A DNA stretch of 43,126 nt from Rhodococcus jostii NBRC 16295 (GCF_001894825.1 NZ_BCWY01000080.1:1-43126), one strand, 5' to 3'. Positions 15,565-25,341 are shown, counted from the first letter of the stretch. Made by a program: numbers and translations. The notes: generated by a model from the sequence alone, not told the origin.

Positions 15565-16539
15565 ATGCGAAGAGGAACCTGGGCCGAAGACCCTTCTGCG
15601 ATAGCCGCCGTCAGCCGGGACGGGGTGATCCGCGCCGCCACCCTCGAGCGACTCGGCGTCGCGAAGGGCACCATCTCCTCGCGCTGCAACGACGGCGGTC
15701 CCTGGCAGCGGATCCTCCCCGGCGTCGTGCTGCTGCACAACGGGCCACCGACGACGCTGCAGCGCAATCTCGCGGCCCTTGAATACGGCGGCCCGGACGC
15801 GCTGCTGTCGGGGCACGCCGCCCTGGCCGCGTTCGGCTACACCGCTTCGGCGTCCAGGAACGACGTGCTACTGCTCATCCCGTCGTCGCGGCATCGCCGG
15901 GACTGGTCGTACGTGAAGGTCGAGCGCACCTGGCGCATGCCCGAACCGGTCCACCGGGGCCTCCTACGCCTCGCCCCGCCGGCGCGCAGCCTCCTGGACG
16001 CCGGACGTCGCACCGTCCAGGCGGACAGCTGCCGTGCACTCCTCGCCGGCGGCATCCAGCGCGGCGACGTCACGGTCGACGAACTCGCACGCGAACTCGC
16101 GCAGGGCAGCGACCGCGGAAGCCGCCTGCCTCGGGCGGTCCTGCGGGATCTGAGCGACGACGCGCATTCCGTCGCCGAGGTCCACGCGCAAAGGCTGTAT
16201 GCGACGAGCGGGCTGCCGCCGATGCGGCACAACGTGGACGTGCTGTCAGCCGCCGGGCTGTGGATCGCGCGACCCGACGGCTGGCTGGACGACGTCGCCG
16301 TCGCCTGGGAGATCGACTCGCTCAAGTACCATTTCTCGCCCGAGTTACATGAGGCGACGGTCCGGCGGCGGGCACGGATGCAGCGCGAGGGGATCATCGT
16401 CGTGACGCATCTGCCCAGGCAGATTCAGACCGACCCGTCGACGGTTCTCGCGGATCTGCGCGCCGCGTACTCGCTGGCCGCGTCACGCCCGCGGCCGCCG
16501 GTATTCGTCCACACCGAGCCGAACCTGCGGTCGGCATGA
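15565..16539 (+). CDS. AbiEi-antitoxin-like protein with DUF559-type nuclease-like C-terminus
   Basis: The product is 324 aa from the ATG at 15565; in-frame ATGs at 15553 and 15517 are possible and none has a good ribosome-binding site. Residues 10-60 (AIAAVSRDGVIRAATLERLG, then VAKGTISSRCNDGGPWQRIL) look like the winged-helix N-terminus of AbiEi antitoxins. The C-terminal part has PDGWLDDVAVAWEIDSLKYH, then a basic helix with RRRARMQREGI and VVTHLPRQI. That is the D...E-x-D layout of DUF559/Vsr-like PD-(D/E)XK nuclease folds, with W-E-I-D supplying the later acids. No AbiEii toxin partner is next to it. Such orphans are common in actinobacteria and their function is not established. It is bracketed by related hairpins and unrelated to the cell-wall genes around it. 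Confidence 0.7.
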   Translation: MRRGTWAEDPSAIAAVSRDGVIRAATLERLGVAKGTISSRCNDGGPWQRILPGVVLLHNGPPTTLQRNLAALEYGGPDALLSGHAALAAFGYTASASRNDVLLLIPSSRHRRDWSYVKVERTWRMPEPVHRGLLRLAPPARSLLDAGRRTVQADSCRALLAGGIQRGDVTVDELARELAQGSDRGSRLPRAVLRDLSDDAHSVAEVHAQRLYATSGLPPMRHNVDVLSAAGLWIARPDGWLDDVAVAWEIDSLKYHFSPELHEATVRRRARMQREGIIVVTHLPRQIQTDPSTVLADLRAAYSLAASRPRPPVFVHTEPNLRSA

Positions 16540-16540
16540 G

Positions 16541-16603
16541 TCCCCGCCGCGCCCGATGTGGCATCGGTGCAATCGCACTGTGCGACATCGGGCGAGCCGG
16601 GGA
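16541..16603. terminator. Strong bidirectional hairpin between convergent genes
   Basis: CGCCCGATGTGGCA (16550-16563) pairs with TGCGACATCGGGCG (16581-16594) with one mismatch. The outer TCCCCG (16541-16546) pairs with CGGGGA (16598-16603), and a small GTGC/GCAC hairpin sits in the loop. It separates the AbiEi-like gene (+) from accD4 (-), and an A-rich AAAACGAA follows on the plus strand. It is probably a terminator for both. Confidence 0.7.
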
Positions 16604-16610
16604 AAACGAA

Positions 16611-18155
16611 CTAAAGGGGCATCAGGTCGTGCTTGCGCGGGTTGCGCTGCACCTTCTTGTCGCGCAGCATCGTCAGCGCCTTGCGGATCTCGAGGCGGGT
16701 GGTCGCGGGCTCGATGACCGCGTCGATGTACCCGCGCTCGGCGGCGATGTACGGCGTCGCGATGTTCTCATTGTAGAAGTTGATCAGCTGCCGGCGCACC
16801 GCGGGAGCGTTCTCACCCGCAGCCTCGATCTGCCGGCGGCCGATGAGGTCGACAGCGCCCTCGGCGCCCATCACCGCGATCCGGGCGGTGGGCCACGCGA
16901 AGTTGATGTCGGCGCCCAGCTGCTTCGAGCCCATCACGGCGTAGGCACCGCCGTACGCCTTGCGGATCACGACCGTCACCTTCGGCACCGTCGCCGTCAC
17001 GAACGCGAAGATGAACCGGCCACCGCGCTTGATGACGCCGATCCGCTCCTGCTCGAGGCCCGGGAGGAATCCCGGGGTGTCGACCGCGAACACCAGCGGG
17101 ATGTCGAAGGCGTCGCAGATACGGATGAAATGAGCCGCCTTGTCGGACGCCGCAGCGTCGAGCGCACCCGCCGCCACCAGCGGCTGGTTGGCGATCACTC
17201 CGACAGTGCGACCATCCACCCGGGCGAAGCCGGTGATGATGTTCAGCGCGACCTGCCCGCCGATCTCGTGGAACTCACCGTCGTCGAAGATCCTCAGCAG
17301 GATGTCGTGCATGTCGTAGCCGGCGTTGTCGGCGTCCGGGATGAACGTGTCCAGATCGCGGTCCGACGCCGTGATCTCCGGTTCGAGACCCGGGTTGACG
17401 ACCGGCGGCTTCTCCATGCAGCTCGACGGCAGGAAGCTGAGGTACTCGCGCACCCACTGGAACGCCGCCTTCTCGTCCGGCGCGACGTGGTGCAGGTTGC
17501 CGTACTGGGCCTGGTTCCGGGCGCCGCCGAGTTCCTCGAGGCTGACGTCCTCGCCGGTGATCTTCCGGACCACGTCGGGTCCGGTGACGAACATGTACGA
17601 CTCCTCGGTGGCCACCAGGACGTCGGTGTTGATCGGTGCGTAGACCGCGCCGCCCGCGCACTTGCCGAGGATCATCGAGACCTGCGGGCACATGCCGGAC
17701 AGCGGCTCCTGCCGGCGGCCGAGCTCCGCGTACCAGGCCAGCGAGGTCACGGCGTCCTGCACCCTGGCTCCGCCCGAGTCGTTGATGCCGACGCAGGGGC
17801 AGCCGATCTTGGCGGCGAACTCCATGATCGCGGCGACCTTGCGGCCGAACATCTCACCGACGGAACCGCCGAACACGGTCTGGTCGTGCGAGAACACCGC
17901 GACGGGGCGACCGTCGACGGTGCCGTGGCCGGTGACGACGCCGTCGCTGTAGAGGGCGTTCGGGTCACCGGGCTGACGCATCAGGCCGCCGACCTCGATG
18001 AAACTTCCCGGGTCGAGCAGCATGTCGATGCGTTCGCGCGCGCTCGGGATGCCCTTCTTCGCACGCTTGGCAACAGCCACGTCGCCCGCGGGTTCCTTTG
18101 CCAGTTCGAGCTTTTCGCGCAGTTCGGCAAGCTTCTCTGCGGTGGTGGTGGTCAC
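16611..18155 (-). CDS. accD4: Long-chain acyl-CoA carboxylase beta subunit (AccD4)
   Basis: This 514-aa carboxyltransferase of the biotin-dependent acyl-CoA carboxylases has an N-terminal CoA-binding half (INDSGGARVQDAV, LGKCAGGAVYAP) and a C-terminal half (FAVDTPGFLPGLEQE, RKAYGGAYAVMGSK, INFAWPTARIAVMG). In mycolate producers AccD4 works with AccA3 and AccD5 to carboxylate the C24-26 fatty acyl-CoA, giving the extender that Pks13 condenses with the meromycolate chain. Assignment to AccD4 rather than AccD5 or AccD6 comes from linkage to pks13. The GTG start overlaps the pks13 stop (GTGA, 4 bp), so translation is coupled. It is the last gene of the fadD32-pks13-accD4 operon. Confidence 0.96.
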   Translation of the reverse strand: MTTTTAEKLAELREKLELAKEPAGDVAVAKRAKKGIPSARERIDMLLDPGSFIEVGGLMRQPGDPNALYSDGVVTGHGTVDGRPVAVFSHDQTVFGGSVGEMFGRKVAAIMEFAAKIGCPCVGINDSGGARVQDAVTSLAWYAELGRRQEPLSGMCPQVSMILGKCAGGAVYAPINTDVLVATEESYMFVTGPDVVRKITGEDVSLEELGGARNQAQYGNLHHVAPDEKAAFQWVREYLSFLPSSCMEKPPVVNPGLEPEITASDRDLDTFIPDADNAGYDMHDILLRIFDDGEFHEIGGQVALNIITGFARVDGRTVGVIANQPLVAAGALDAAASDKAAHFIRICDAFDIPLVFAVDTPGFLPGLEQERIGVIKRGGRFIFAFVTATVPKVTVVIRKAYGGAYAVMGSKQLGADINFAWPTARIAVMGAEGAVDLIGRRQIEAAGENAPAVRRQLINFYNENIATPYIAAERGYIDAVIEPATTRLEIRKALTMLRDKKVQRNPRKHDLMPL

Positions 18156-21100
18156 TGATGCGCTCCGGTTCCGGCGGCCTGGATCGCCGACAGCTTCTTG
18201 GTGAGGTCGGCACCGACCTTCGAGATGTACGGCTCGTCGACGATCTGGATGTGATCGCCGCCCACGTGGATGATCTCCAGGTTCTTCACCGCGTCACCCC
18301 AGCCGCCGTCCGGCTTGCGGGTCTTGAACGCGGGCTCCAGGTTCATCACGTCGTCGTGGTAGCGGTCGGCCATGTACAGGACGACGTCGCCGTCGTACTG
18401 CTCCAACTCGGCGGTCTGGATCGCCCGGTTGTCGAGCCACGACGTCCGCTGGTGCTCGATGATCCCGCCCGGAATCTTCGTGCCGCTCAGCTTGAGCAGT
18501 TCTGTGAGGATCTTGATCTGCTCCTCGTCGCTCTCCGCCGCCGCGAGCTTGTCGTACGGCAGTGGGTAGTCCACGTTGTATGTCTTCTTCGCGAATGCGG
18601 CGTACCGCTGCCAGCGCTTACGGATCTCGTCGGGAGTGTCCTCGACCTTCTCCCCGGCCATCACCGTGTCGATCAGTCCGACGATCCGGACGTCCGCACC
18701 CGACTCACGGAGCAGCTTCGCCACCGCGTATGCCAGCACGCCGCCCAGCGACCAGCCGTACAGCACGTACGGTCCGTCACCTTGGATCTCGCGGATCAAC
18801 GGCAGGTACTCGGCCGCCCGGACGTCGATCGGCCCCTCCGTGCGCTCGAACCCGTACATCGGCGTGCCCGCGGGCAGACGCTTCAGCAGCGGTTCGTACG
18901 CGACGGTCGACCCACCGGCCGGGTGGAACACGAACACGGGGACGGCGTCGGATCCCTCCGGGCGGGGCCGCAGTGCGCGGACCAGCCCGTCGATCTTGCC
19001 GGAGTCCTCGAGGAATCCGCGCACCACGTTGGCCAGTTCCTCGATGGTGGTGGAGTCGAGGACGTCGTCGAAGGTGATCCCACCGTTCGCGCGTTCCGAC
19101 AACCGGGCCGCGAGCTTCTCCGCCTGCTCGTCGTTAAGGATCGGCAGCGTGTTGAAGATGCCCTTGGCGGACTCACCGGTGACGACGGCCCACGTCGCGA
19201 ACGTCAGGCGCTCGGCCGCGTCGCGCGGCGGAACGTCGGAACCGCTCCCGTCGGCGAACGCTTCCGTGCTGCCCGTCTCGGGCGCCTCCGCGGTCTCCGG
19301 CACCGGGGTGTCCGCGATGATCGCCTCGGCCTCCGCCTCCACCGAGGTGTCCTCGGCGTCGAGCGTGGACTCGAAAACACCCTCGGCCTCAGAAACCTCC
19401 GTATCAAGGTCGGCCTCGGCGGCCTCGGCTGCGTCGGCTGCCTCCTTCTCGGCCTTCTGCTGGTCCGCCAGCGCCTGCACCTCTTCGCGGTTCTCGACCG
19501 CGTAGCGCAGGTACTTGGCTACCTCCATCAGGTTGGCATCCTTGACGGCCTGCAGCTGCAGCTGCGGGATGTCGAACTCGTACTCGACACGATTCTTGAT
19601 GCGGACGGCCATCAGCGAATCGAGGCCCAGCTCGATGAGCGGGATCTCGGCGGGCAGATCTTCCGGTGCGTAGCCCATCGACTCGGCGACGATCAGCGCG
19701 AGCCGGTCTTCCAGCGTCTGCGAACCGTTCCGATCCCACTTGTCGCCGATGTCCTCGACGACCTCCGGCAGCTCCTCCACCGGGGAGGTGGATTGCACGG
19801 GTGCCGTGAGGACGGGTTGGGGCAGAGCCTCACCGGACGTGACGGCGGCGTCGAACAGCAGCGTGAAGGTCGCGCCGCTCTTCGCGTGGACCTGCAGCGA
19901 CGCACCACCCGGATGCGGATTGAGCGTGGTGGTGAGCGTTCCCTCTGCGGGAACGTGAGCGTGCAGGACGGACGCGGCGAGCGTCACGTCCGACAGCACC
20001 TGGGACGCGGCGGCGGTGACCAGAGCGGGCAGGTCGGTGACCGCACCGGCCTGGACCTCCCACACGTGGCGGCCGTCCGGCAGCGACACGTGCGCGCCCG
20101 GGACACGGGTGTTGCCGCTCGAGTCGATCCGGGTCTCCACCCAGTACGGCTTGCGGATCCACGCGGTGCGCGGAACGGCGGCGAAGTCACCCTCGGGAAG
20201 CAGCGACGACAGGTCGACGGCGTGCCCGTGCACGTACAGCTGCGCGAGTGCCGCGAGGACACCGAGCGGCTCGTCCTCCTTGCGCTTGAGCGTCTGGATG
20301 AGCTGCATGTCGTGCAGCCCGGCGTCGAAGGCGGTGGCCGCCACGGACATCAGGGCCACCGGGTTGGGCGCCAGCTCCACGAACGTGGTGTGCCCGCTGC
20401 CCACGGCGAGGCGGACCGCGTTGGTGAAGTAGACGCTGTGGCGCAGACCCTTGGTCCAGTACTCCTCGCGGTGGATCGGCTCGTGGCCGGCGCGGTAGTA
20501 CGTGTCCTGGTCGACCGAGGAGTACACGCCCAGCTTCAGCTTGGTCGGCTCGATGCCTGCCAGTTCCGCGGCCAGCTCGCCCAGCAGCGGATCGACCTGC
20601 GAGGTGTGGCTGGCGCCCTTCGTCTTGAGGACGCGGGCCATCTTCTCCTCACCCTCGGCGCGCGCGACGATGGCGTTGACCTCGGGCTCCGGCCCACCGA
20701 TCACGGTGTGCGTCGGGGCCGCGTACACGCAGACCTCGAGGTGCGGGAAGTCGGTGAGGACGGTCTCGATCTCGGACGCGCTGTACTCGACGAGCGCCAT
20801 CAACCGGATGTCGTCGCCCTCGAGCGTGGCCTCGGCCTCGCCCATGAGCCGGGACCGCGCGCAGATCACCCGCACGGCGTCCTCGAGCGGCAGGCCGCCC
20901 GAGATGTACGCCGCCGCGGCCTCACCCATCGAGTGGCCGACGACGGCCTCGGCCTCGGCGCCGTGGTGACGCAGCAGCGCCGCCAGGCCGATCTGGATGG
21001 TGAAGATGCCGACCTGAGAGGTCTCGACGTCGTAGTCGATCGCGTCGTCGAGGAACTTCTCCTTCATGGAGTAGCCGGCCTCGTCCTCGATCAGCGCATC

Positions 21101-23227
21101 GACCTCGTCGATGGCCGCGGCGAAGACCGGGTTCTCCTGATAGAGCTGCTTGGCCATCTTGCGGTGTTGCGAACCGAAGCCCGACAGAACCCAGACGGCG
21201 CCCTTCGACGACGGCGAGTCCGCGGAGAACACACCCTGCCCGGGCTTGCCGGCGGCGACGGCGCGCAGACCGGTGATGGCCTCGGCGCGGGTCTTCGCCA
21301 GCACGGCGGCACGCGAGCGGCCGTGGTTGCGGCGCGCGAGAGCGCGGGCGACATCGGTGAGCGGCGTGGTGCTGCCCTCTTCCGTCTCCAGCCAGTCGGC
21401 CAGTTCCGCGGCGGCACGACGGCGCCGCGACGGCAGCGCACCCGACACCGCGAGAACGACCGTCGGCTCAATGGTCTCGGCCACCGATTCCTGGCCGGGA
21501 ACCACTTCCTGGGCGGGAACCACTTCCTGGGCGGGAACGACGCCGTCGACGGGCTCGGCCGTGTCGTCGACGGCAGGGCCGGTGTACTCGCGCACGACGA
21601 CGTGCGCGTTGGTGCCACCGAAACCGAATCCGGACACACCGGCGACGGCGGACCCGGTGTAGCGCGGCCACGCCGCGCCCTCCGGGATGACCTGCAGGTG
21701 CGCCTTGTCGAACGCGATGTACGGGTTGGGTCCGGCGAAGTTCAGCGTCGGCGGCAGGGTGTCTTCCTGCATCGACAGCACGACCTTGATCAGACCCGCG
21801 GCGCCGGCGGCGGCCTCGAGGTGACCGAAGTTGGTCTTGGCCGAACCGAGCAGCGCCGGCTTGTCGTCGGCGCGCCCACGACCGACGACGCGTCCGAGCG
21901 CGTCGGCCTCGATGGGATCGCCGAGGATGGTGCCGGTGCCGTGCGCCTCGATGTAGTCGACCCCGGCCGGGTTGATGCCCGCGTCGCGGTAGGCGTGCCG
22001 CAGGACGTCGGCCTGCGCATCGGGATTGGGTGCCGCGAGACCGTTCGAGCGACCGTCCTGATTGACCGCGCTGCCGGCGATGACGGCGAGGATCTCGTCG
22101 CCGTCACGCTCGGCGTCCTCGAGACGCTTGAGGACGACGAGACCGCCGCCCTCGGCGCGGATCATGCCGTCTGCGTCGGCGGAGAACGCCTTGATGCGGC
22201 CGTTGGGGGCCATCACACCCAGCTGGTCGAAGCCCAGCGTCGCGGGTGGGGCCACGAGCATGTTGACGCCGCCGGCGAGCGCGAGATCCGACTCACCGGT
22301 CCGCAGCGAGCGCACCGCCTGGTGCACCGCCACGAGCGACGACGAGCACGCCGTGTCGAGGGCGATGGACGGTCCGCGGAAGTCGTAGAAGTAGGAAACG
22401 CGGTTGGCGACGATGGACGTCGACGTGCCGGTCAGTGCATACGGGTGCGCGTGGACGGGATCGCTGACCGCGAGCAACTGGTAGTCGTTGGCCGAGCTGC
22501 CGATGAACACACCGACCTGCTCTCCCTTGAGGTCGCTGGCCGGGATGCGGGCATGCTCGAGCGCCTCCCACGTCAGTTCCATCGCCAGACGCTGCTGCGG
22601 ATCGACGTTCGCGACCTCCAGCGGGGACATCGCGAAGAATTCCGCGTCGAAGGTCTTCACGTCGTCGAGGTAGCCACCCTGGGTGTTGGCCTTCTCGACC
22701 GCGGCCTTGATCTGCGGGTCGGAGGTGAACTCCTCCCAGCGGCCCTCGGGCAGGTCGGAGATGCCGTCGCGGCCCTCGGCCAGCATCTGCCACATCTCGG
22801 CAGGAGTCTTTCCCGCCCCGGGGAACCGCGACGCCAGGCCGACGATCGCGATGTCGTGTGCGTCGGACGTCGTCGCCGACGCGTAGTACGCGGCGTCGGC
22901 CGAGTCGTCGGGCTGCTCGGGTTCGCCCTCGATGATGCGGGTGGCCAGCGACGCGATGGTGGGGTGCTGGTACGCGACCGTCGCCGTGAGCGTGACACCG
23001 ACCAGTTCCTCGATCTCGCCGCTGAGTGCGACGGCGTCGCGAGACGACAGACCGAACTCTTCCATCGGGCGGTCGTCGGTGATCTGACCGACCGGTTGCC
23101 CGGTTGCGTCGGCAATCCAGTTACGCAGCCAGTCGCGCAGCTGCGCGACCGTCATGTCACCTGTGCTGCCGGTGACATTCCCCGTCGCTTCGCTCGCCCC
23201 GACCCGGTCATCATCTTTTTCAGCCAT
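18152..23227 (-). CDS. pks13: Mycolate-condensing polyketide synthase Pks13
   Basis: This 1691-aa synthase performs the Claisen-type condensation of the meromycolyl chain (loaded by FadD32) with the carboxylated alpha-chain (from AccD4), giving the mycolic beta-ketoester. The order is: N-terminal ACP (FGLSSRD, serine near 62); ketosynthase (DTACSSS, Cys near 292; EAHGTGT; NFGHLEAAAG); linker; acyltransferase (GHSMGEA, Ser near 765); second ACP (LGLDSL, near 1200); an acidic Ala/Glu-rich linker; and a thioesterase (GWSLGG, Ser near 1492). There are no reductive domains, as expected. The KS-AT linker holds a VVPAQE repeat. The M. tuberculosis protein is 1733 aa. A TTG just before the ATG at 23227 is a possible alternative start. 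The gene follows fadD32 by 31 bp. Confidence 0.98.
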   Translation of the reverse strand: MAEKDDDRVGASEATGNVTGSTGDMTVAQLRDWLRNWIADATGQPVGQITDDRPMEEFGLSSRDAVALSGEIEELVGVTLTATVAYQHPTIASLATRIIEGEPEQPDDSADAAYYASATTSDAHDIAIVGLASRFPGAGKTPAEMWQMLAEGRDGISDLPEGRWEEFTSDPQIKAAVEKANTQGGYLDDVKTFDAEFFAMSPLEVANVDPQQRLAMELTWEALEHARIPASDLKGEQVGVFIGSSANDYQLLAVSDPVHAHPYALTGTSTSIVANRVSYFYDFRGPSIALDTACSSSLVAVHQAVRSLRTGESDLALAGGVNMLVAPPATLGFDQLGVMAPNGRIKAFSADADGMIRAEGGGLVVLKRLEDAERDGDEILAVIAGSAVNQDGRSNGLAAPNPDAQADVLRHAYRDAGINPAGVDYIEAHGTGTILGDPIEADALGRVVGRGRADDKPALLGSAKTNFGHLEAAAGAAGLIKVVLSMQEDTLPPTLNFAGPNPYIAFDKAHLQVIPEGAAWPRYTGSAVAGVSGFGFGGTNAHVVVREYTGPAVDDTAEPVDGVVPAQEVVPAQEVVPGQESVAETIEPTVVLAVSGALPSRRRRAAAELADWLETEEGSTTPLTDVARALARRNHGRSRAAVLAKTRAEAITGLRAVAAGKPGQGVFSADSPSSKGAVWVLSGFGSQHRKMAKQLYQENPVFAAAIDEVDALIEDEAGYSMKEKFLDDAIDYDVETSQVGIFTIQIGLAALLRHHGAEAEAVVGHSMGEAAAAYISGGLPLEDAVRVICARSRLMGEAEATLEGDDIRLMALVEYSASEIETVLTDFPHLEVCVYAAPTHTVIGGPEPEVNAIVARAEGEEKMARVLKTKGASHTSQVDPLLGELAAELAGIEPTKLKLGVYSSVDQDTYYRAGHEPIHREEYWTKGLRHSVYFTNAVRLAVGSGHTTFVELAPNPVALMSVAATAFDAGLHDMQLIQTLKRKEDEPLGVLAALAQLYVHGHAVDLSSLLPEGDFAAVPRTAWIRKPYWVETRIDSSGNTRVPGAHVSLPDGRHVWEVQAGAVTDLPALVTAAASQVLSDVTLAASVLHAHVPAEGTLTTTLNPHPGGASLQVHAKSGATFTLLFDAAVTSGEALPQPVLTAPVQSTSPVEELPEVVEDIGDKWDRNGSQTLEDRLALIVAESMGYAPEDLPAEIPLIELGLDSLMAVRIKNRVEYEFDIPQLQLQAVKDANLMEVAKYLRYAVENREEVQALADQQKAEKEAADAAEAAEADLDTEVSEAEGVFESTLDAEDTSVEAEAEAIIADTPVPETAEAPETGSTEAFADGSGSDVPPRDAAERLTFATWAVVTGESAKGIFNTLPILNDEQAEKLAARLSERANGGITFDDVLDSTTIEELANVVRGFLEDSGKIDGLVRALRPRPEGSDAVPVFVFHPAGGSTVAYEPLLKRLPAGTPMYGFERTEGPIDVRAAEYLPLIREIQGDGPYVLYGWSLGGVLAYAVAKLLRESGADVRIVGLIDTVMAGEKVEDTPDEIRKRWQRYAAFAKKTYNVDYPLPYDKLAAAESDEEQIKILTELLKLSGTKIPGGIIEHQRTSWLDNRAIQTAELEQYDGDVVLYMADRYHDDVMNLEPAFKTRKPDGGWGDAVKNLEIIHVGGDHIQIVDEPYISKVGADLTKKLSAIQAAGTGAHQ
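21486..21540 (-). repeat. 18-bp in-frame repeat in the pks13 KS-AT linker
   Basis: Two full identical units (21497-21514 and 21515-21532, GGGAACCACTTCCTGGGC on the plus strand) have partial units on both sides. They encode VVPAQE/VVPGQE repeats in the linker between ketosynthase and acyltransferase. Copy number in such linkers is likely to vary between strains. Confidence 0.85.
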
Positions 23228-23258
23228 CAACTCACCAAGCTACCTGTCAGGAAGTGGA

Positions 23259-25154
23259 CTATTCGGAAACGCTATCGGGGAACGCCGTCTGCGTGTATCC
23301 GCCGCGCAGGGTGCCTTCGATGTAGCTCGCCTTGCACGCGCGGCGGGCGATCTTGCCGCTCGACGTGCGGGGAATCGAGCCCGCGGGCACCAGCAGGATG
23401 TCGCGCGCGGTGATCCCGTGCCTGCTCGACAGCGCAGCCCGCACCGTGTCGGCGACGGGCTGGGGCTCTGCCTTACCCGCACCCGGTGCGCGCTCGGCGA
23501 CGATCACGAGCTGCTCCGAGGAGTCGTCCGCGTCGTAGTTCAGGCCCGAATGGGTGTTCTCGAACACGACGGCGGGCAACTGGTTGGCCGGGACCGCGAA
23601 CGCGGCGACGAAGCCGGGACGCAGCGCCCCGCTGGCCTCCTGCGCCGAGAACTCGAGGTCCTGCGGGTAGTGGTTGCGGCCGTCGACGATCACGAGGTCC
23701 TTGACGCGGCCCGTGATGAACAGCTCGCCGTCGATGTAGACGCCGTAGTCGCCGGTACGCATCCAGTTGGCGTCGTCGGGCGTGCCCTCCGCGTGGCTGC
23801 CCTCGGCGAGCCGGTTGGTGAGCTTGTTGTGGAACGTCTCGGCGGTCTCGTCGGTACGGCCCCAGTACCCGATGCCGATGTTCTCGCCGTGCAACCAGAT
23901 CTCACCGACCCGGTCGGCGGGCTGCTCGATGCGGGACTCCGGGTCGACGATCGCGGCCCACTGGCTGCGCGCGACGTACCCGCAGGACACCTGCGGGATG
24001 GCGTTCTCGGCGTCCTGGTCCACCTTCACGACGCGGCCGGCGTTGAGTTCGTCGCGATCGACGTAGATGACGCGGGCCTCGTCCGAGTGCCTGGTGGCAG
24101 ACACGAACAGGGTGGCCTCGGCCATGCCGTACGACGGCTTGATCGCCGTCTTCGGCAGACCGTAGGGCGCGAACGCCTCGTTGAACTTGCGCATCGACGA
24201 CGTGGTCACCGGCTCGCTGCCGTTGATGAGGCCGATGACGTTGCTGAGGTCGAGGCTCTCCCCGTTCTTCGGCAGACCGCGGGCGGCCGCGTGCTCGAAC
24301 GCGAAGTTGGGTGCAGCCGCGAACGTGCCCGCACCGTCGGACACGGCTGCGAGTTCCTTGATCCACCGGTACGGCCGCTGCACGAACGCGCGCGGGCTCA
24401 TGATGGTGATGTACTTGCCGCCCAGGGCGGGCAGGATGACCGTGAGCAGACCCATGTCGTGGAACAGCGGCAGCCAGGTGACGCCGCGCGAGTTCTCGGT
24501 GAGCTCGATGGAGTCGACCATCTGCAGGGCGTTGGTGCCCACGGCGCGGTGCGTGATCTCCACACCGGCGGGGACACGGGTGGAGCCGGACGTGTACTGC
24601 AGGTACGCGATGTCGTCGAGATCGATCTCGGGGCGCACCCAGGATTCGCCGACGCTGTCGGGGATGGCGTCGACGGCGATGATGCGGGGACGCTCGGCTG
24701 CCGGGAGGGACCGGAAGAACTGCCGAACACCCGCGGCGGAGGAGGTGGCCGTGAGGATGGCGGCAGGCTTGCAGTCGCTGAGGACGGCGTGCAGGCGGTC
24801 GGTGTGGCCGGGTTCGTCGGGGTCGAACAGGGGCACCGAGATGGTTCCGGCGTGGATGGCGGCGAAGAAGGAGATGACGTAGTCGAGACCCTGCGGCGCC
24901 AGGACCGCGACACGATCGCCGGGCTTCGTGACCTGCTGGAGGCGGGCCGCGACGGCGCGCAGCCGGTGACCGAACTGTTCCCAGGTCAGCTCTTGCGCTT
25001 CGCCGTCTCTGTCCCGCGAATAGTCGATGTAGCGGTATGCCAGCTCGTCCGAGTTCTCCCGGGTGTGCCGCTGGACGTAGTCGACCAGCGTGCTTCCCGA
25101 GTCGAGCCTGATATGGCCCTTCTCGTCGATAAAATCATCGAACTTCGCGTTCAT
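23259..25154 (-). CDS. fadD32: Long-chain fatty acid-AMP ligase FadD32
   Basis: The product is a 631-aa fatty-acyl-AMP ligase. It activates meromycolic acid as an adenylate and passes it to the N-terminal ACP of Pks13. The ATP-binding loop reads QYTSGSTRVPAGV. Other family motifs are WLPLFHDMG, SYGMAEATLF, WMRTGDYG and the C-terminal hinge with VKDLVIVDGRNHYPQD; TSSGKIARR carries the C-terminal lysine. The length matches mycobacterial FadD32 (637 aa). I chose the ATG at 25154, which has GGAGGAG 5 nt upstream; an in-frame ATG at 25196 lacks such a site. It is the first gene of the operon with pks13 and accD4. Confidence 0.97.
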   Translation of the reverse strand: MNAKFDDFIDEKGHIRLDSGSTLVDYVQRHTRENSDELAYRYIDYSRDRDGEAQELTWEQFGHRLRAVAARLQQVTKPGDRVAVLAPQGLDYVISFFAAIHAGTISVPLFDPDEPGHTDRLHAVLSDCKPAAILTATSSAAGVRQFFRSLPAAERPRIIAVDAIPDSVGESWVRPEIDLDDIAYLQYTSGSTRVPAGVEITHRAVGTNALQMVDSIELTENSRGVTWLPLFHDMGLLTVILPALGGKYITIMSPRAFVQRPYRWIKELAAVSDGAGTFAAAPNFAFEHAAARGLPKNGESLDLSNVIGLINGSEPVTTSSMRKFNEAFAPYGLPKTAIKPSYGMAEATLFVSATRHSDEARVIYVDRDELNAGRVVKVDQDAENAIPQVSCGYVARSQWAAIVDPESRIEQPADRVGEIWLHGENIGIGYWGRTDETAETFHNKLTNRLAEGSHAEGTPDDANWMRTGDYGVYIDGELFITGRVKDLVIVDGRNHYPQDLEFSAQEASGALRPGFVAAFAVPANQLPAVVFENTHSGLNYDADDSSEQLVIVAERAPGAGKAEPQPVADTVRAALSSRHGITARDILLVPAGSIPRTSSGKIARRACKASYIEGTLRGGYTQTAFPDSVSE

Positions 25155-25182
25155 TCCATCTCCTCCGAAGCGATCACACAGG

Positions 25183-25197
25183 CATGCCACCGGCATG
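25183..25197. promoter_or_regulatory. Dyad in the fadD32 leader
   Basis: CATGCC, a 3-nt spacer and GGCATG form a 15-bp dyad centred about 36 nt upstream of the fadD32 ATG. It could be an operator or a small RNA hairpin. The rest of the 25155-25341 gap shows no unambiguous promoter. Confidence 0.3.
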
Positions 25198-25341
25198 ACT
25201 GCGCCCCAGACTTCCTTCGCCGAATCGGATCTTGTACAACTCGCGGGAAACGACGTAACACGCCACTCACCCGAATAAGTTCATCGAGTCCAAACCATCG
25301 ATATGTTACAGATTGGCATCGCCGCCCTCAGTACGCTGCGT

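Noticed and set aside
18098..23413. A 1771-codon open frame on the plus strand
   Set aside because: It is antisense to pks13 over its whole length, with Arg/Asp/Val-rich composition typical of a shadow frame in GC-rich DNA, and has no recognisable domain.
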